Source of the DNA: Bathynomus jamesi | Lineage: Eukaryota; Arthropoda; Malacostraca; Isopoda; Cirolanidae | DNA length: 64,000 nt | Reading direction: 5' to 3' | NCBI GenBank assembly: GCA_023014485.1 | Contig: JAJOZX010002586.1 | Coordinates: 298,501 to 362,500, forward strand | Shown: piece by piece, positions 55,548 to 64,000 of the stretch | How the letters are laid out: every line of letters starts with the position of its first letter | How positions within the stretch are numbered: position 1 is the stretch's first letter | The notes under the pieces: model-generated | Told to the model about the DNA's origin: nothing | The model's database searches: none | What the model saw: the letters and a program-made list of their open reading frames with translations, nothing else | Program-made: the position numbers and the translations under genes

Positions 55548-55992
55548 GGATATTTTCCGTTTGACTGCCGCCATTGAAACATAATTAAACTTTTTGTATT
55601 TTGTATTTTAACTGAAATGTCTTGATGATACAAAATAAGTTACTTTATATAAAAGCTTTTCTTAATTTCCCCTTCAAATTTTGTTTCTTATAAACAATTT
55701 TAATTACTTTCAAGATCCATGCTTAATTTTTAAGTTTTAATCGTGTACTCAGAAAAATAAGGGGATCACCTGAAGATCAGGGCCTCCAGCCTTCTTTAGT
55801 TAGCTTTATAAGGCTAACTAACAAAAATATCACGACCTAACCTAACCAATCGTCAAGGTCGTACAGTTGACCTAACGATTGGTTAGGTTAGGTCGTGATA
55901 TTTTCGTTAGTTAGCCTTATAAGGCTAAGTAAAGAAGGCTGGGGGCACTCACCTCTTATGTTTCAATGGCGGCAGTCAAACGGAAAAGATCC
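55548..55992. mobile_element. Composite GGATC MITE in a transposase gene
   Basis: The outer ends GGATATTTTCCGTTTGACTG (55548) and the inverse ending GGAAAAGATCC (55992) match the MITE at 46051. CTGAATTT is duplicated exactly (55540-55547, 55993-56000). An unrelated about 170-bp filler follows the left arm. At 55763 a second terminus, GGATCACCTGAAGATCAGGG, begins the constant core, without its partner on the right. The copy thus combines two terminus types. Confidence 0.93.
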
Positions 55993-56969
55993 CTGAATTT
56001 TGATGCCACTTCTCCAATTACTCTGATTAATTGGGATAGGGAGAAACTGTATGAGCCACTCTTCACTTGTAAGATGTCAAGAGGAAAAGTTGAGGAGCTT
56101 CTCAGGTCTCCACTTGAAGTTGAGAACTTCTCAGTTCACACTCAAAGCTGTGAAAGAGCAGTCCAGGAAGTTTCAGCTGCAGCTCATGCAGTATATGAGC
56201 AAGAGAGAAGAGATGGTTTTGTTCGTGCTAGGATCGATCACAGAGAATTGTTACCAGTTTTCAAGTCAAAGCAAGACATTATGAACATGTTTTAGATCTC
56301 TACAAGACCTGCTAGACAAATCAAGATGCTTTCAGAAGAAAAAATCTCAAAACATTCAGTTGACCAGCATATTATTACAAGCTGGGGGTGGAGGAGGGAC
56401 TTATACAAATATTAAAGAAGAATTGCAATTGCAAAAAAAAAAGGTTGAACGTCACAACAACTTGCGGAAAGGTGGGGGCAGCTGCCATCACACTCAGTGA
56501 TGCCAAAAAAAAAAATTTTAAATTGGTGGAGGCGTTTCTAAAAAAAAGAAAATGCAAGACCAAGAAAGAAGAACAAAAAGATTCTGCCTAATGAAGAGAA
56601 CAGCCGCGAAATGTGGTGTATAGGAGACTAAAAATCATACAATTCCTTAGTTTTGGGCCATTTTGGGTGATTTTGGTTATTTTAGGGGTTATGAACCACT
56701 TTGGCTGATCTTAAATGGGTCCAAGCCTGCCCCTAAAAATGCTTAAGGGTGTATGTGAAAATATAGAACATATGGAGGTCATTTGAGGCTACCAAGTTTT
56801 TGAAATTGGCCAAAAATCCCATTTTTCGACAAAAAAATGCGATTTTTCGCAAAAGTTGAAAACGAACCCCTGTTAAAATTCAATTTTACATAGGAATACA
56901 TACTGCCAATCTTGAAATTCCAAGTTTTTCAATATTCGACTTCAGCATGATACACCCTAGTGGACAGTT

Positions 56970-57520
56970 TGTAGGAGACGGTTGAACCAATGTTTAAAGT
57001 ATGGATACGATAAACACATGTTCGCAAACTGTCCTAAAGGAAGGGAATTTAATAGAACCTTGTTATGCATTAGCGCATACCACACATTTACTTTGGGGCT
57101 GTAGGGCGCGTATTCGTTGGTAGCATGTAAATGTTCTGAGCCCAAACTTCACAGTTTTGGCGATTTACCTTCTCGCTTGTGTTAATTAAGCGTTGCTTCA
57201 TCGGTGAAAAGACTGCGATTCAGAAAATTTTGTTTTTCATCTAAGTTTTGCAACACAGAGGCAGCAAACTCCAAATGCTCTTCGGCCGATGAACAGGGTT
57301 AATTCCTTGCAAAGTTGGTTGGAGTTTATAAGTGTGTAAACGAAACTGTTAATGCAGCACTTTGTGAACTGTGGATTTAGGCATCGACCTTTTTGGACTA
57401 CGCAAAAAGGATTAGCTTATGCGTTTGATATCTTCACCTGTATGACGTGTGGGGTCTACCCGATGATTTTATTGGCAATACATTCCCGGTTTCCTTGAAA
57501 TGTTTATGTCACTTTCTGAT
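56970..57520 (-). pseudogene. Decayed Tc1/mariner-type transposase
   Basis: The minus strand reads KSTVHKVLH (DNA-binding helix), LHTYKLQPTLQGINP, IAVFSPMKQ (degraded from a first-aspartate motif of the FSDEA type) and YSPKVNVWYALMHNKVLL. Stops and several frameshifts are present. It belongs to the same group as the fragment at 47194-47818. Confidence 0.75.
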
Positions 57521-57579
57521 TGTTTTATCAGTTCGAGGTTTCTTCATATACACATGCAGAAAGTTACGTCGAACAGTCA

Positions 57580-57722
57580 TAACTCAATAATAATTATAAT
57601 TAGTCAGGAGGGTCAGAAACTGGCACAGAACTCAGGCCAACTAATGCGAACCCCAGACGTCAGCAGTGTCTTAGCTTCGCTCATAGGAAAATGGTGTTAC
57701 CTACTGAGCTACGGACGCTAGC
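57580..57722 (-). repeat. tRNA-derived SINE
   Basis: On the minus strand it begins AGCGTCCGTAGCTCAGTAGG, a good A box, followed by GTAACACC. The body contains GGCACAGAACTC/AGGCC inverse phrases also found at 57900-57950. No perfect B box is preserved. Confidence 0.7.
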
Positions 57723-57821
57723 AATAACTGACTTAATTAATTTTTTATCTAACTCTTCATTTTAGCTACAACATATTCAATGGTTCACATTATAGATGCA
57801 GAAATAAAAAATATAAATATT

Positions 57822-58045
57822 TCCACCCTCACTGGATTCGAACCGCTATCCCCGAGTTTTCCATCACTCAACGTATATTTATTCTTCGTACCATGATTAA
57901 AATAATCAAACAGGAGGGCCAGAAACTGGCACAGCGCTCTGGCCACCTAGTGATGTCCATTGGTCTAACTCCTGTATTATTATTACCAGCATCAACAGGA
58001 TTCGAACACCCAACCTCAGTGTCTTCACTACGGACGCTATGATAT
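57822..58045 (-). repeat. tRNA-derived SINE copies
   Basis: Two B-box-like sequences on the minus strand, GCGGTTCGAATCC (near 57832-57844) and GTGTTCGAATCC (near 57995-58006), the second with AGCGTCCGTAGTGAAG upstream. The shared GGCCAGAAACTGGCACAG phrase (inverse) links it to the neighbour at 57580. Confidence 0.7.
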
Positions 58046-58209
58046 TTGCAGTTGTAAATGTGTTTGAAATATTTGGTATTTATAGTTTTTCTCTGCATCA
58101 CAATTTAATTAAATATTTTTAGGTAAAAAAATTTATATTTGCAGTGGAAAATTCGGTCTCACCCCATTCTATGCCATTCCCACTTCATGTCATTTTCATT
58201 TCCATCCAC

Positions 58210-58335
58210 GGCCTTTCCCACTTTGGTCCGGGTTAGGTTACGATTGGTTAGGATACGATAAGTTAGGTTATGATTAGTTAGGCTAATGTGAGGTTAGGTT
58301 ATGATTGGTTAAAATGAGATAGGTTACAAGATATT
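58210..58335. repeat. Degenerate TTAGGTT repeats
   Basis: Clustered GGTTAGGTTA, GATTGGTTAGG and GTGAGGTTAGGTTATG units; a diverged telomere-like array or expanded copies of the MITE module. Confidence 0.7.
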
Positions 58336-58504
58336 AACCATTCTCATTTGGTGCCGTTTCAGCAACGAAAATATTGTGTCCCAAATCAAGACACGCTTTT
58401 GTCAAATGTGGATTTTTCACTTTTGTCGTTTTCATTTGAGGACCGAAAATGGGACTGGGAATGGGAATGGGAATGAGAATGACATAGAATGGGAAGTAAT
58501 CGAA

Positions 58505-58536
<32 letters not shown>

Positions 58537-58537
<1 letters not shown>

Positions 58538-59050
58538 CTATACTATAATAAGAGAGCTGTCCGTCCGTCTGTCTGTCTGTCTGTCCGTCCGTCACACTTT
58601 CAGAAATTGAGAGAAAAAATTGTGCGAAAAAAATTCAGAAATTGTAAAAAAAATTCAGAAATTGTATTACGGGCGGTTATGTGAAGCTCAAGATTTTCAT
58701 GACTGTTCTTTTCTGTAGTTTAGCAATGGGGGAAGGGTGAGGGTGGGGGAAGGGTGGGAGTGGGAGGAAGGGTTGGGGTGGGCGGAAGGGTTGGGGTGGG
58801 CGGAAGGGTGGGGGTGGGGGTAATGGGGGAGGGGTGTGGTAATGGGGAGGGGTGGGGGTAATGGGGAGGGGTGGGGGTAATGGGGGAGGGTGGTTAGCCC
58901 CCAAGTTGTATGAATGGGGGTGAGGAGGTTTTGGGAGATACCAGATTCAGAAATGTTGACACAATGTGAAGCTCAAAATTTTCACGGCTGGGTTCTTTTT
59001 TTGTAGTTTAGCCTGTCTAACCGTCAGCGAAGTGACGGGAACTGTACTAG
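58537..59050 (+). mobile_element. Non-autonomous Helitron
   Basis: It starts TCTATACTATAATAAGAGAG after an A and ends GGGAACTGTACTAG before a T, as Helitrons do (5' TC, 3' CTAG, inserted between A and T). A hairpin CCGTCA-GCGAAG-TGACGG lies about ten bases before the CTAG. There are no terminal inverted repeats and no target duplication. The left part holds a GTCT run (58560-58590). Confidence 0.9.
58725..58905. repeat. G-rich minisatellite
   Basis: Units of GGGTGGGGGTAATGGGGGAG-like sequence within the Helitron; the strand could form G-quadruplexes. Confidence 0.9.
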
Positions 59051-59081
59051 TAATAATATATAATGGTTTGTATAAAACTAT

Positions 59082-59284
59082 GGATCAAATGTAGAATTCG
59101 GACCCCAGCCTTCTTTAGTTAGCTTTATAAGGCTAACTAACGAAAATATCACGACCTAACCTAACCAATCGTTAGGTTAACTGTACGCCCTTGACGATTG
59201 GTTAGGTTAGGTTATGATATTTTCGTTAGTTAGCCTTATAAAGCTAACTAAAGAAGGCTGGGGTCCGAATTCTACATTTGATCC
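59082..59284. mobile_element. GGATC MITE, 8-bp TSD
   Basis: GGATCAAATGTAGAATTCGG at 59082 is mirrored at 59284; AAAACTAT is duplicated exactly (59074-59081, 59285-59292). Same ends and core as 7605-7807, with the same length of 203 bp. Confidence 0.96.
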
Positions 59285-59292
59285 AAAACTAT

Positions 59293-59990
59293 AAATAAAA
59301 AAAATCTGTTAAGACAATGTTCAAAATTTATTTTAAAATTAATAGTTTTGTAGGATGAAAAAATTTATATTTGTATAAAAAACTTTTTTAAATAAATTAA
59401 TTTATTATCTGTCCTCCTTCGCATAACTAACATATAATTTTAAGGAAATAAATAAAAATATATTTTACTTAAATTATTTTTTGTCTGTGTAAAGTAATGC
59501 CCGGCAATGCCTGAATAACTAATAAAATTACACGTGAAACGTCATTAGCAATGTAAAGAATGTTATCGAATTTAAAATTGATTAATTATCAAACGAAAAT
59601 TCTACAGTAACAATTTTTTTACTGAACTATTTTAATATGAACGCTGTGTGCAGACTGCAGTCAACACTCTTTTCTGCCGTAATTGGTTTAACAACGGCGG
59701 ATAACAACGTGGTCTTGCTTCCTCTTCTCAAGCTCAAATTACTTTCACTTGAAAGCGAACTCACTCTCTCTTTGTTCACGGTCACTGGGTACATTTTTTT
59801 CTTACTCTCACTTCAAAACAGGTAATATACTCGCACTGAAAAATATTTAAAGTTAAACGCTGTTAAGGTTAGCTGCAAATTGGAGAAGTTGTGTTTTGTA
59901 ACTTGAAAAAAGCTTTGGTTTATTCTATTAATTATGATATTTTGCTCCAGTGAAACAGACGTCATTACGGAACAGGACCTTAGGCGGTAT
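59293..59990. other. No gene; old AT-rich repeat
   Basis: Nothing coding is supported. Part resembles 37440-37600. Confidence 0.5.
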
Positions 59991-59994
59991 ACGT

Positions 59995-60245
59995 CAGCAC
60001 CCTAGCTCGGTGGATAACACCGTCTCTATGTAAGCGAAGTGAAGAGACAGGGCAGGGGCTTCGAATTCCGATGGTGCGGGCAATAATTTAGGAGTTAGAA
60101 CAATGGGTAGCATTAGTTAGCTTAAGCTCTGTGCAGGTTTTTGGCTCTACTGACCGATTATTATTAGTCGTCATACATGTCTCACAAAACATGAAGCTGC
60201 AGTTACTCACTATAAAAGACAACCTGTGCAGGCTCTACTTGCATT
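59995..60245 (+). repeat. tRNA-derived SINE
   Basis: CTAGCTCGGTGGATAACACC (A box) and GGCTTCGAATTCC (B box) lie about 50 nt apart, followed by a body with GTGCAGGTTTTTGGCTC and a second GTGCAGGCTCTACTTGC, ending in TATATATA. Confidence 0.75.
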
Positions 60246-60283
60246 ATATATATAATTATATATACACTCCCTGGAAAGAAAAA

Positions 60284-60720
60284 TAATTTCTACATATGGA
60301 AAATGATCGAAAAACTGGTACCAAACCTCAAACTAAACCCAATTACCATCCAAACAGCGCTGGAAAATAGGAAAGGCAGAATGCGTAGTGTTCCCAAATT
60401 AAAGGCTCGACAAGGGACCTCTTCAACACTGAAGGAAAATAGCTTGGTTGTAAGGGAGTCAAGACTTTTTAACCAGCTTTTAAAAGACCTCAGAAACGTT
60501 ACAGGGATCAAAGTTGAAGTCTTCAAAAGAAGAATAAATGCCTGACTCAAGACGGTACCAGATAAGGCGGGTGTACGTGGCTATGTGCGGTAGAAATCGA
60601 AAAAGAGCAACTCGCTCCCCCACCAAGCCAGGCCTAGAGGCGGGGCCACCAGCTTGACCTTCGTGTGAAGAGAGACCAACGCACGGAACTAAAATGAGGT
60701 TCAATGAGAAATGAGGTGTG
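60284..60720 (+). pseudogene. LINE C-terminal fragment, same family as 3837-6117
   Basis: The plus strand reads MIEKLVPNLKLNPITIQT, KGRMRSVPKLKARQGTS, LVVRESRLFNQLLKDLRNVT, a stop after RRINA and then LPHQARPRGGATSLT. It is nearly the same as the C-terminal part of the other copy. It begins by truncation and ends in ATGAGGTGTGTATATATA, a tail matching the other copy's. Confidence 0.9.
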
Positions 60721-60730
60721 TATATATATG

Positions 60731-61154
60731 TATATTTAATGCGTCTTTACCAGCAGGTGGTCATCTTCTGACAATAAATATGTATCATTAACCAACATTA
60801 CATTTATGTGTGTTTAACATGCAGAGTCGCTTCACACCTTAAGAACCCCTTTTGCGATTGCGATTTTTTTTCTTTTAGCCATTGTTTTCCTTTCTTCAAA
60901 CTTTTAATACTTTGTTCGCACGCAGTTTATAAATAATTTGAAAAAAAAACTACTTCATCGATTCTTATTCAATGAGCGAACATTCATTTGCCCTCACACT
61001 TAATTTCGTTCAACGATTTTTATTTTTTCCAATAAAAGAATATAAAAAATTTGTATTTTTATTTATGTTTCAAAAGTGCGTGCGTAAATTCAAATTTCCA
61101 TCACTTTCAATTTTATGGAAAGCATTTTCTTTTCTTCCATTTTGCATCCTCTTC

Positions 61155-61157
<3 letters not shown>
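60731..61157. other. No recognisable feature
   Basis: AT-rich sequence before the array; a TA tract at 61158-61188 follows. Confidence 0.5.
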
Positions 61158-61194
<37 letters not shown>

Positions 61195-61300
61195 TTCAAC
61201 TGCAAAGAACACGCAGTATAAATAACGTAAAGAACGACGCTTGTATAGGAGATATTCCGCGCAAGACGAGAGAGAGAGAACGGAACAAATGAAAAAATGA

Positions 61301-61373
61301 GGTAACCACCTGGGAATCGAACCCGGGATCTTCCGATTGCCGGTCAGACGCGATAACCATTACACCATGGACC
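61301..61373 (-). tRNA. tRNA-like sequence in array unit 1 (pseudo-tRNA)
   Basis: 73 nt on the minus strand from GGTCCATGGTGTAATGG to GGTGGTTACC, with perfect B box GGTTCGATTCC. The anticodon arm is TCTGA-CCGGCAA-TCGGA, so GGC would be the anticodon, but position 33 is C instead of U and the acceptor stem pairs only partly. I call it a tRNA-like SINE module. Confidence 0.55.
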
Positions 61374-61766
61374 TCACTCTGCCAAATGCCGTAATTCTTC
61401 TACATACTCGCAGAAACCAATGCCCCAAGGGGGCACCTCTCGCATGCCGTAACATTATATACATTCAACTGCAAAGAACACGCAGTATAAATAACGTAAA
61501 GAACGACGCTTGTATAGGAGATATTCCGCGCAAGACGAGAGAGAGAGAACGGAACAAATGAAAAAATGAGGTAACCACCTGGGAATCGAACCCGGGATCT
61601 TCCGTCTTGCGCGGAATATCTCCTATACAAGCGTCGTTCTTTACGTTATTTATACTGCGTGTTCTTTGCAGTTGAATGTATATAATGTTACGGCATGCGG
61701 GAGGTGCCCCCTTGGGGCATTGGTTTCTGCGAGTATGTAGAAGAATTACGGCATTTGGCAGAGTGA

Positions 61767-61839
61767 GGTCCATGGTGTAATGGTTATCGCGTCTGACCGG
61801 CAATCGGAAGATCCCGGGTTCGATTCCCAGGTGGTTACC
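61767..61839 (+). tRNA. tRNA-like sequence, array copy (pseudo-tRNA)
   Basis: Identical in layout to the unit-1 copy, in plus orientation; intact A and B boxes. Confidence 0.55.
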
Positions 61840-62032
61840 TCATTTTTTCATTTGTTCCGTTCTCTCTCTCGTCTTGCGCGGAATATCTCCATACAAGCGT
61901 CGTTCTTTACGTTATTTATACTGCGTGTTCTTTGCAGTTGAATGTATATAATGTTACGGCATGCGGGAGGTGCCCCCTTGGGGCATTGGTTTCTGCGAGT
62001 ATGTAGAAGAATTACGGCATTTGGCAGAGTGA

Positions 62033-62105
62033 GGTCCATGGTGTAATGGTTATCGCGTCTGACCGGCAATCGGAAGATCCCGGGTTCGATTCCCAGGTGG
62101 TTACC
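62033..62105 (+). tRNA. tRNA-like sequence, array copy (pseudo-tRNA)
   Basis: Same 73-nt module as the neighbouring unit, intact A and B boxes. Confidence 0.55.
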
Positions 62106-62301
62106 TCATTTTTTCATTTGTTCCGTTCTCTCTCTCTCGTCTTGCGCGGAATATCTCCTATACAAGCGTCGTTCTTTACGTTATTTATACTGCGTGTTCT
62201 TTGCAGTTGAATGTATATAATGTTACGGCATGCGGGAGGTGCCCCCTTGGGGCATTGGTTTCTGCGAGTATGTAGAAGAATTACGGCATTTGGCAGAGTG
62301 A

Positions 62302-62374
62302 GGTCCATGGTGTAATGGTTATCGCGTCTGACCGGCAATCGGAAGATCCCGGGTTCGATTACCAGGTGGTTACC
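62302..62374 (+). tRNA. tRNA-like sequence, array copy (pseudo-tRNA)
   Basis: Same module with one change in the T-arm (GATTACCAGG for GATTCCCAGG), which weakens its B box. Confidence 0.5.
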
Positions 62375-62578
62375 TCATTTTTTTTTTGTTCCGTTCTCTC
62401 TCTCTCGTCTTGCGCGGAATATCTCCTATACAAGCGTCGTTCTTTACGTTATTTATACTGCGTGTTCTTTGCAGTTGAATGTATATAATGTTACGGCATG
62501 CGGGAGGTGCCCCCTTGGGGCATTGGTTTCTGCGAGTATGTAGAAGAATTACGGCATTTGGCAGAGTGAGGTCCATGG

Positions 62579-62595
62579 TATATATATATATATAT
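62579..62595. repeat. (TA)n
   Basis: Short TA tract joining the array to family A copy 3. Confidence 0.9.
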
Positions 62596-64000
62596 TAGGG
62601 TGGAGTGAAAAAGCTTCTTTTTTGGGGGCGAGGGGATTTGGTGATAAGTGCGGAAGTTGCGATTAGATACAAGAATAATACTTTAAAATTTTTTGCCTGA
62701 TATTTATTCATCTTCAGGTCCCACAGTGAACTTGAAGTTTCACTCAAAACTAGTATAGGAGTGAAAATTCTGTTATTGTGGTTTCTGTTTTTCACGTTTA
62801 TATAAATAATTTTATTTATTATTTGAGTATGTAAATACGAAATATACTCTAAAAATACAGCTCTTCGCTGATTGCAACAATTTTCTATTGCGATCACCCA
62901 GAACTCATCGCGAGGAGGTAACTGCATATCGAGTTCTACCTTTTAACACCCACCCGCCCAACCATGTAGGAAATATATCTAATATATAAGAGAATAATTT
63001 ATTATATTACATATTCTCTTCTAAATATATCTTGTCAGATCCACTTGTTTATTTGTTTAATTTGTACTGTGACCTAGTTTCAAATTTTGGCATAAGTTTT
63101 CTAGACGGAATTGTTGATCTAATAAATCCGTCACGATTTATTTCACCACAAACAGCTACTGATGCCTCTGTTACCAGTTTCACCCCTCGTTCAACTGATT
63201 GTTTGTGGCAGGGATATTTTGTTACCTCAATATTTAATTCTCCTCCAGGGATCAAAATCCGAAGATAGTCGTTGGACAAGTGCTTAGTGAGTGGAGGCTC
63301 AAACCTTTCCGTGGAGCTCCAGTCTATCATGCCGATGTAGTCAGTTGCTTGAAAGTGCAACTTTGGTACCTTAAAGTGTCGAATACCGACAGATGCATCA
63401 GAAGTTTCCCTGGCTTTCATTATTCTTCTAATTGCTAGCTCGCGAATATGCTTTCGGTTGTCGGTAATCATGCTTGGAATCAAATTCTCAGAGTGTGCAA
63501 AGTGAGCATTCTTTTGGATGACAGGTTGAACAATTGTTTTCAAATCATTAGGCAAATAACGACACTTTTCAATCATAGAAAATAGATATTTTGCTCCAAA
63601 CGTACAATCTGAATTTATCTTGATAGAGAACCAACACGGAGCATATACTTTTGCGACGAAGGTAAACAATATGATGAGCTTTTTAGATGGTACTGCGGAA
63701 GCGACGTCCAGACGAAGGATTCGGTTTGCTGTGGTTAGCCATCTATAATAAGAAATTGGACCTGGGTTACGGTTAGCTAGACTGGACGTGACCTTCCCGC
63801 ATGAAACAGCGCTGCAAATATCTTTCAGATACTTTTGATCACTACTCAGGTCAACAACGTCGTTCAATTTTTCAGGTAAGATGATACTGATTGACTTAAA
63901 TTTGACAGGAGACATGGTTTCACAGTTAACTAGCTGTTTACCAATTGTACCTGTGAAAGATGTAGGACCTCGAGTACCGCCATCCAGATGATGCATCAGA
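62596..64000 (-). mobile_element. Family A copy 3, cut by the window end
   Basis: TAGGGTGGAGTGAAAAAGC at 62596 is a plausible terminus by analogy to the TAGGGTGT ends of copies 1 and 2. The other end is outside the window, so neither inverted repeat nor target duplication can be tested. It contains the C-terminal half of an intact family A gene. Confidence 0.65.
63049..64000 (-). CDS. Family A protein, C-terminal half, open frame
   Basis: The frame is open from the window edge to a stop at 63049, over 315 codons with no lesion. It reads MHHLDGGTRGPTSFTGTIGK, DVVDLSSDQKYLKDI, PGPISYYRWLTTANRILRLD (RW near 63740), KVYAPCWFSIKI, IQKNAHFAHSENLIPSMI, MIDWSSTERFEPPLT and HKQSVERGVKLVTEAS (E near 63192). 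The first visible Met is internal, since copy 1 continues upstream. Its residues differ widely from copies 1 and 2 while keeping the motifs, so it is a distinct family member. The unbroken frame suggests recent or continuing activity; the first half lies outside the window. Confidence 0.82.
   Translation of the reverse strand, partial: LMHHLDGGTRGPTSFTGTIGKQLVNCETMSPVKFKSISIILPEKLNDVVDLSSDQKYLKDICSAVSCGKVTSSLANRNPGPISYYRWLTTANRILRLDVASAVPSKKLIILFTFVAKVYAPCWFSIKINSDCTFGAKYLFSMIEKCRYLPNDLKTIVQPVIQKNAHFAHSENLIPSMITDNRKHIRELAIRRIMKARETSDASVGIRHFKVPKLHFQATDYIGMIDWSSTERFEPPLTKHLSNDYLRILIPGGELNIEVTKYPCHKQSVERGVKLVTEASVAVCGEINRDGFIRSTIPSRKLMPKFETRSQYKLNK

Larger units (their letters stand above)
50450..56295 (+). 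pseudogene. Family A protein, putative hAT-like transposase, fragmented
   Basis: The start MAKQGRKTRKNFGSKLSDLV (50450) lies shortly after a splice-acceptor-like TTTCTATGTTTCAG. Pieces follow in order: ARVHVNCDCLLPQK (Cys/His-rich), an E/K-rich region to 51170, FFDGKQDKK (D1 near 51540), EPEGKY split by the hAT MITE at 51661, VVLGGDSNTNTG (D2 near 52341), IYQLHINELSLRH, then the LINE insertion. After it come WLTTGEALLMLWM (55146 on), HAHSENLIASLLC and the GGATC MITE in the codons of LNFDAT. The last piece, VHTQSCERAVQEVS (E near 56152), leads to a stop at 56295. About 60-80 residues between GPIGKLL and WLTTG are missing. Confidence 0.8.
50139..56959 (+). mobile_element. Family A copy 2: TAGGGTGT-ended, perfect 8-bp TSD
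   Basis: TAGGGTGTATCATGCT at 50139 is mirrored at 56959. Inverted similarity continues with TTTCAAGATTGG, AGTATGTATTCCTATGTAAA and GGGGTTYGTTTTC about 100 bp inside both ends. GTGGACAG is duplicated exactly at 50131-50138 and 56960-56967. Subtracting the nested hAT MITE, LINE with piggyBac and GGATC MITE leaves about 3.2 kb, close to copy 1. This defines family A as a DNA transposon with hAT-like termini. Confidence 0.93.
61192..62578. repeat. 267-bp tRNA-containing tandem array, head-to-head inversion
   Basis: Units run ATTCAACTGCAAAGAACACG ... CGCAAGACGAGAGAGAG ... tRNA-like ... CATGCCGTAACATTATATAC. One full unit and a second unit cut at 61604 lie in one orientation. At 61605 the array switches to the opposite orientation and continues with units starting at 61606, 61873, 62141 and 62409, so spacing is 267-268 bp. 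The last unit stops after CATGGTA at a TA tract. Copies are almost identical. A partial copy sits at 21108-21222. Confidence 0.95.

Noticed and set aside
59637..59825. Small hydrophobic protein
   Set aside because: 62 codons, no conserved features, no promoter or splice context; expected by chance.
61301..62374. Functional tRNA-Ala gene cluster
   Set aside because: Position 33 is not U and the acceptor stem is mismatched, so these are tRNA-like SINE modules.
1..64000. Host protein-coding exons
   Set aside because: No frame outside transposon sequence showed recognisable domains with splice sites. The only convincing intron belongs to the hAT transposase.

Overview
This 64 kb window reads as AT-rich intergenic DNA of an arthropod, most likely a crustacean. 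The evidence is the CCTAA/TTAGG telomere-type repeat, the tRNA-derived SINEs, the long (TA)n tracts and a LINE whose C-terminal region I associate with decapods. The crustacean call rests on memory of such proteins, not on a search. I see no host protein gene. Nearly everything recognisable is a transposon, and most copies are nested inside one another.

Layout. 0-1.3 kb: a SINE split by a hAT MITE, and a hairpin. 1.3-6.4 kb: a GGAGC-ended element with an 8-bp target duplication, filled with a hAT relic, a MITE, a 688-bp foldback and a 5'-truncated LINE. 7.6-7.8 kb: a GGATC MITE. 8.7-14.5 kb: a second GGAGC element holding a hAT-ended shell with a mariner inside, two Tc1/mariner-type relics, SINEs and a Penelope-like element that is itself split by a 9-bp-TSD foldback carrying interstitial telomere repeat. 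14.9-16.4 kb: a decayed Tc1. 17.0-20.7 kb: a GC-rich element here called family B. 22-27.7 kb: a Ty3/gypsy relic split by a CACTA/Mirage/Chapaev-type element. 27.9-34.9 kb: a LINE split by a nearly intact, intron-containing hAT. 35-39 kb: a degraded integrase of Maverick/Polinton type and an RNase H LINE relic. 39.7-43.0, 50.1-57.0 and 62.6-64.0 kb: three divergent members of family A. 44.2-45.4 kb: a DD41D Tc1/mariner-type element. 46-48.6 kb: nested MITEs. 57-61 kb: SINEs, a Helitron, a MITE and a LINE tail. 61.2-62.6 kb: a 267-bp tandem array containing tRNA-like sequences, with a head-to-head inversion.

Two observations stand out. First, families A and B encode large proteins of a kind usually labelled uncharacterized. 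Both show, in the same order, a DGK motif, a D-S/T-x-x-x-NTG motif, a C/H-x-x-E-L/V motif, an H-x-RW motif and an ER-x-V motif. This order matches the hAT D-D-C/H-RW-E layout. One copy has TAGGG inverted ends and a perfect 8-bp target duplication, so I propose that they are hAT-related DDE transposons. Second, a group of about 203-bp MITEs with 8-bp duplications keeps a nearly constant palindromic core but has different terminal inverted repeats from copy to copy, the reverse of what ordinary MITEs do.
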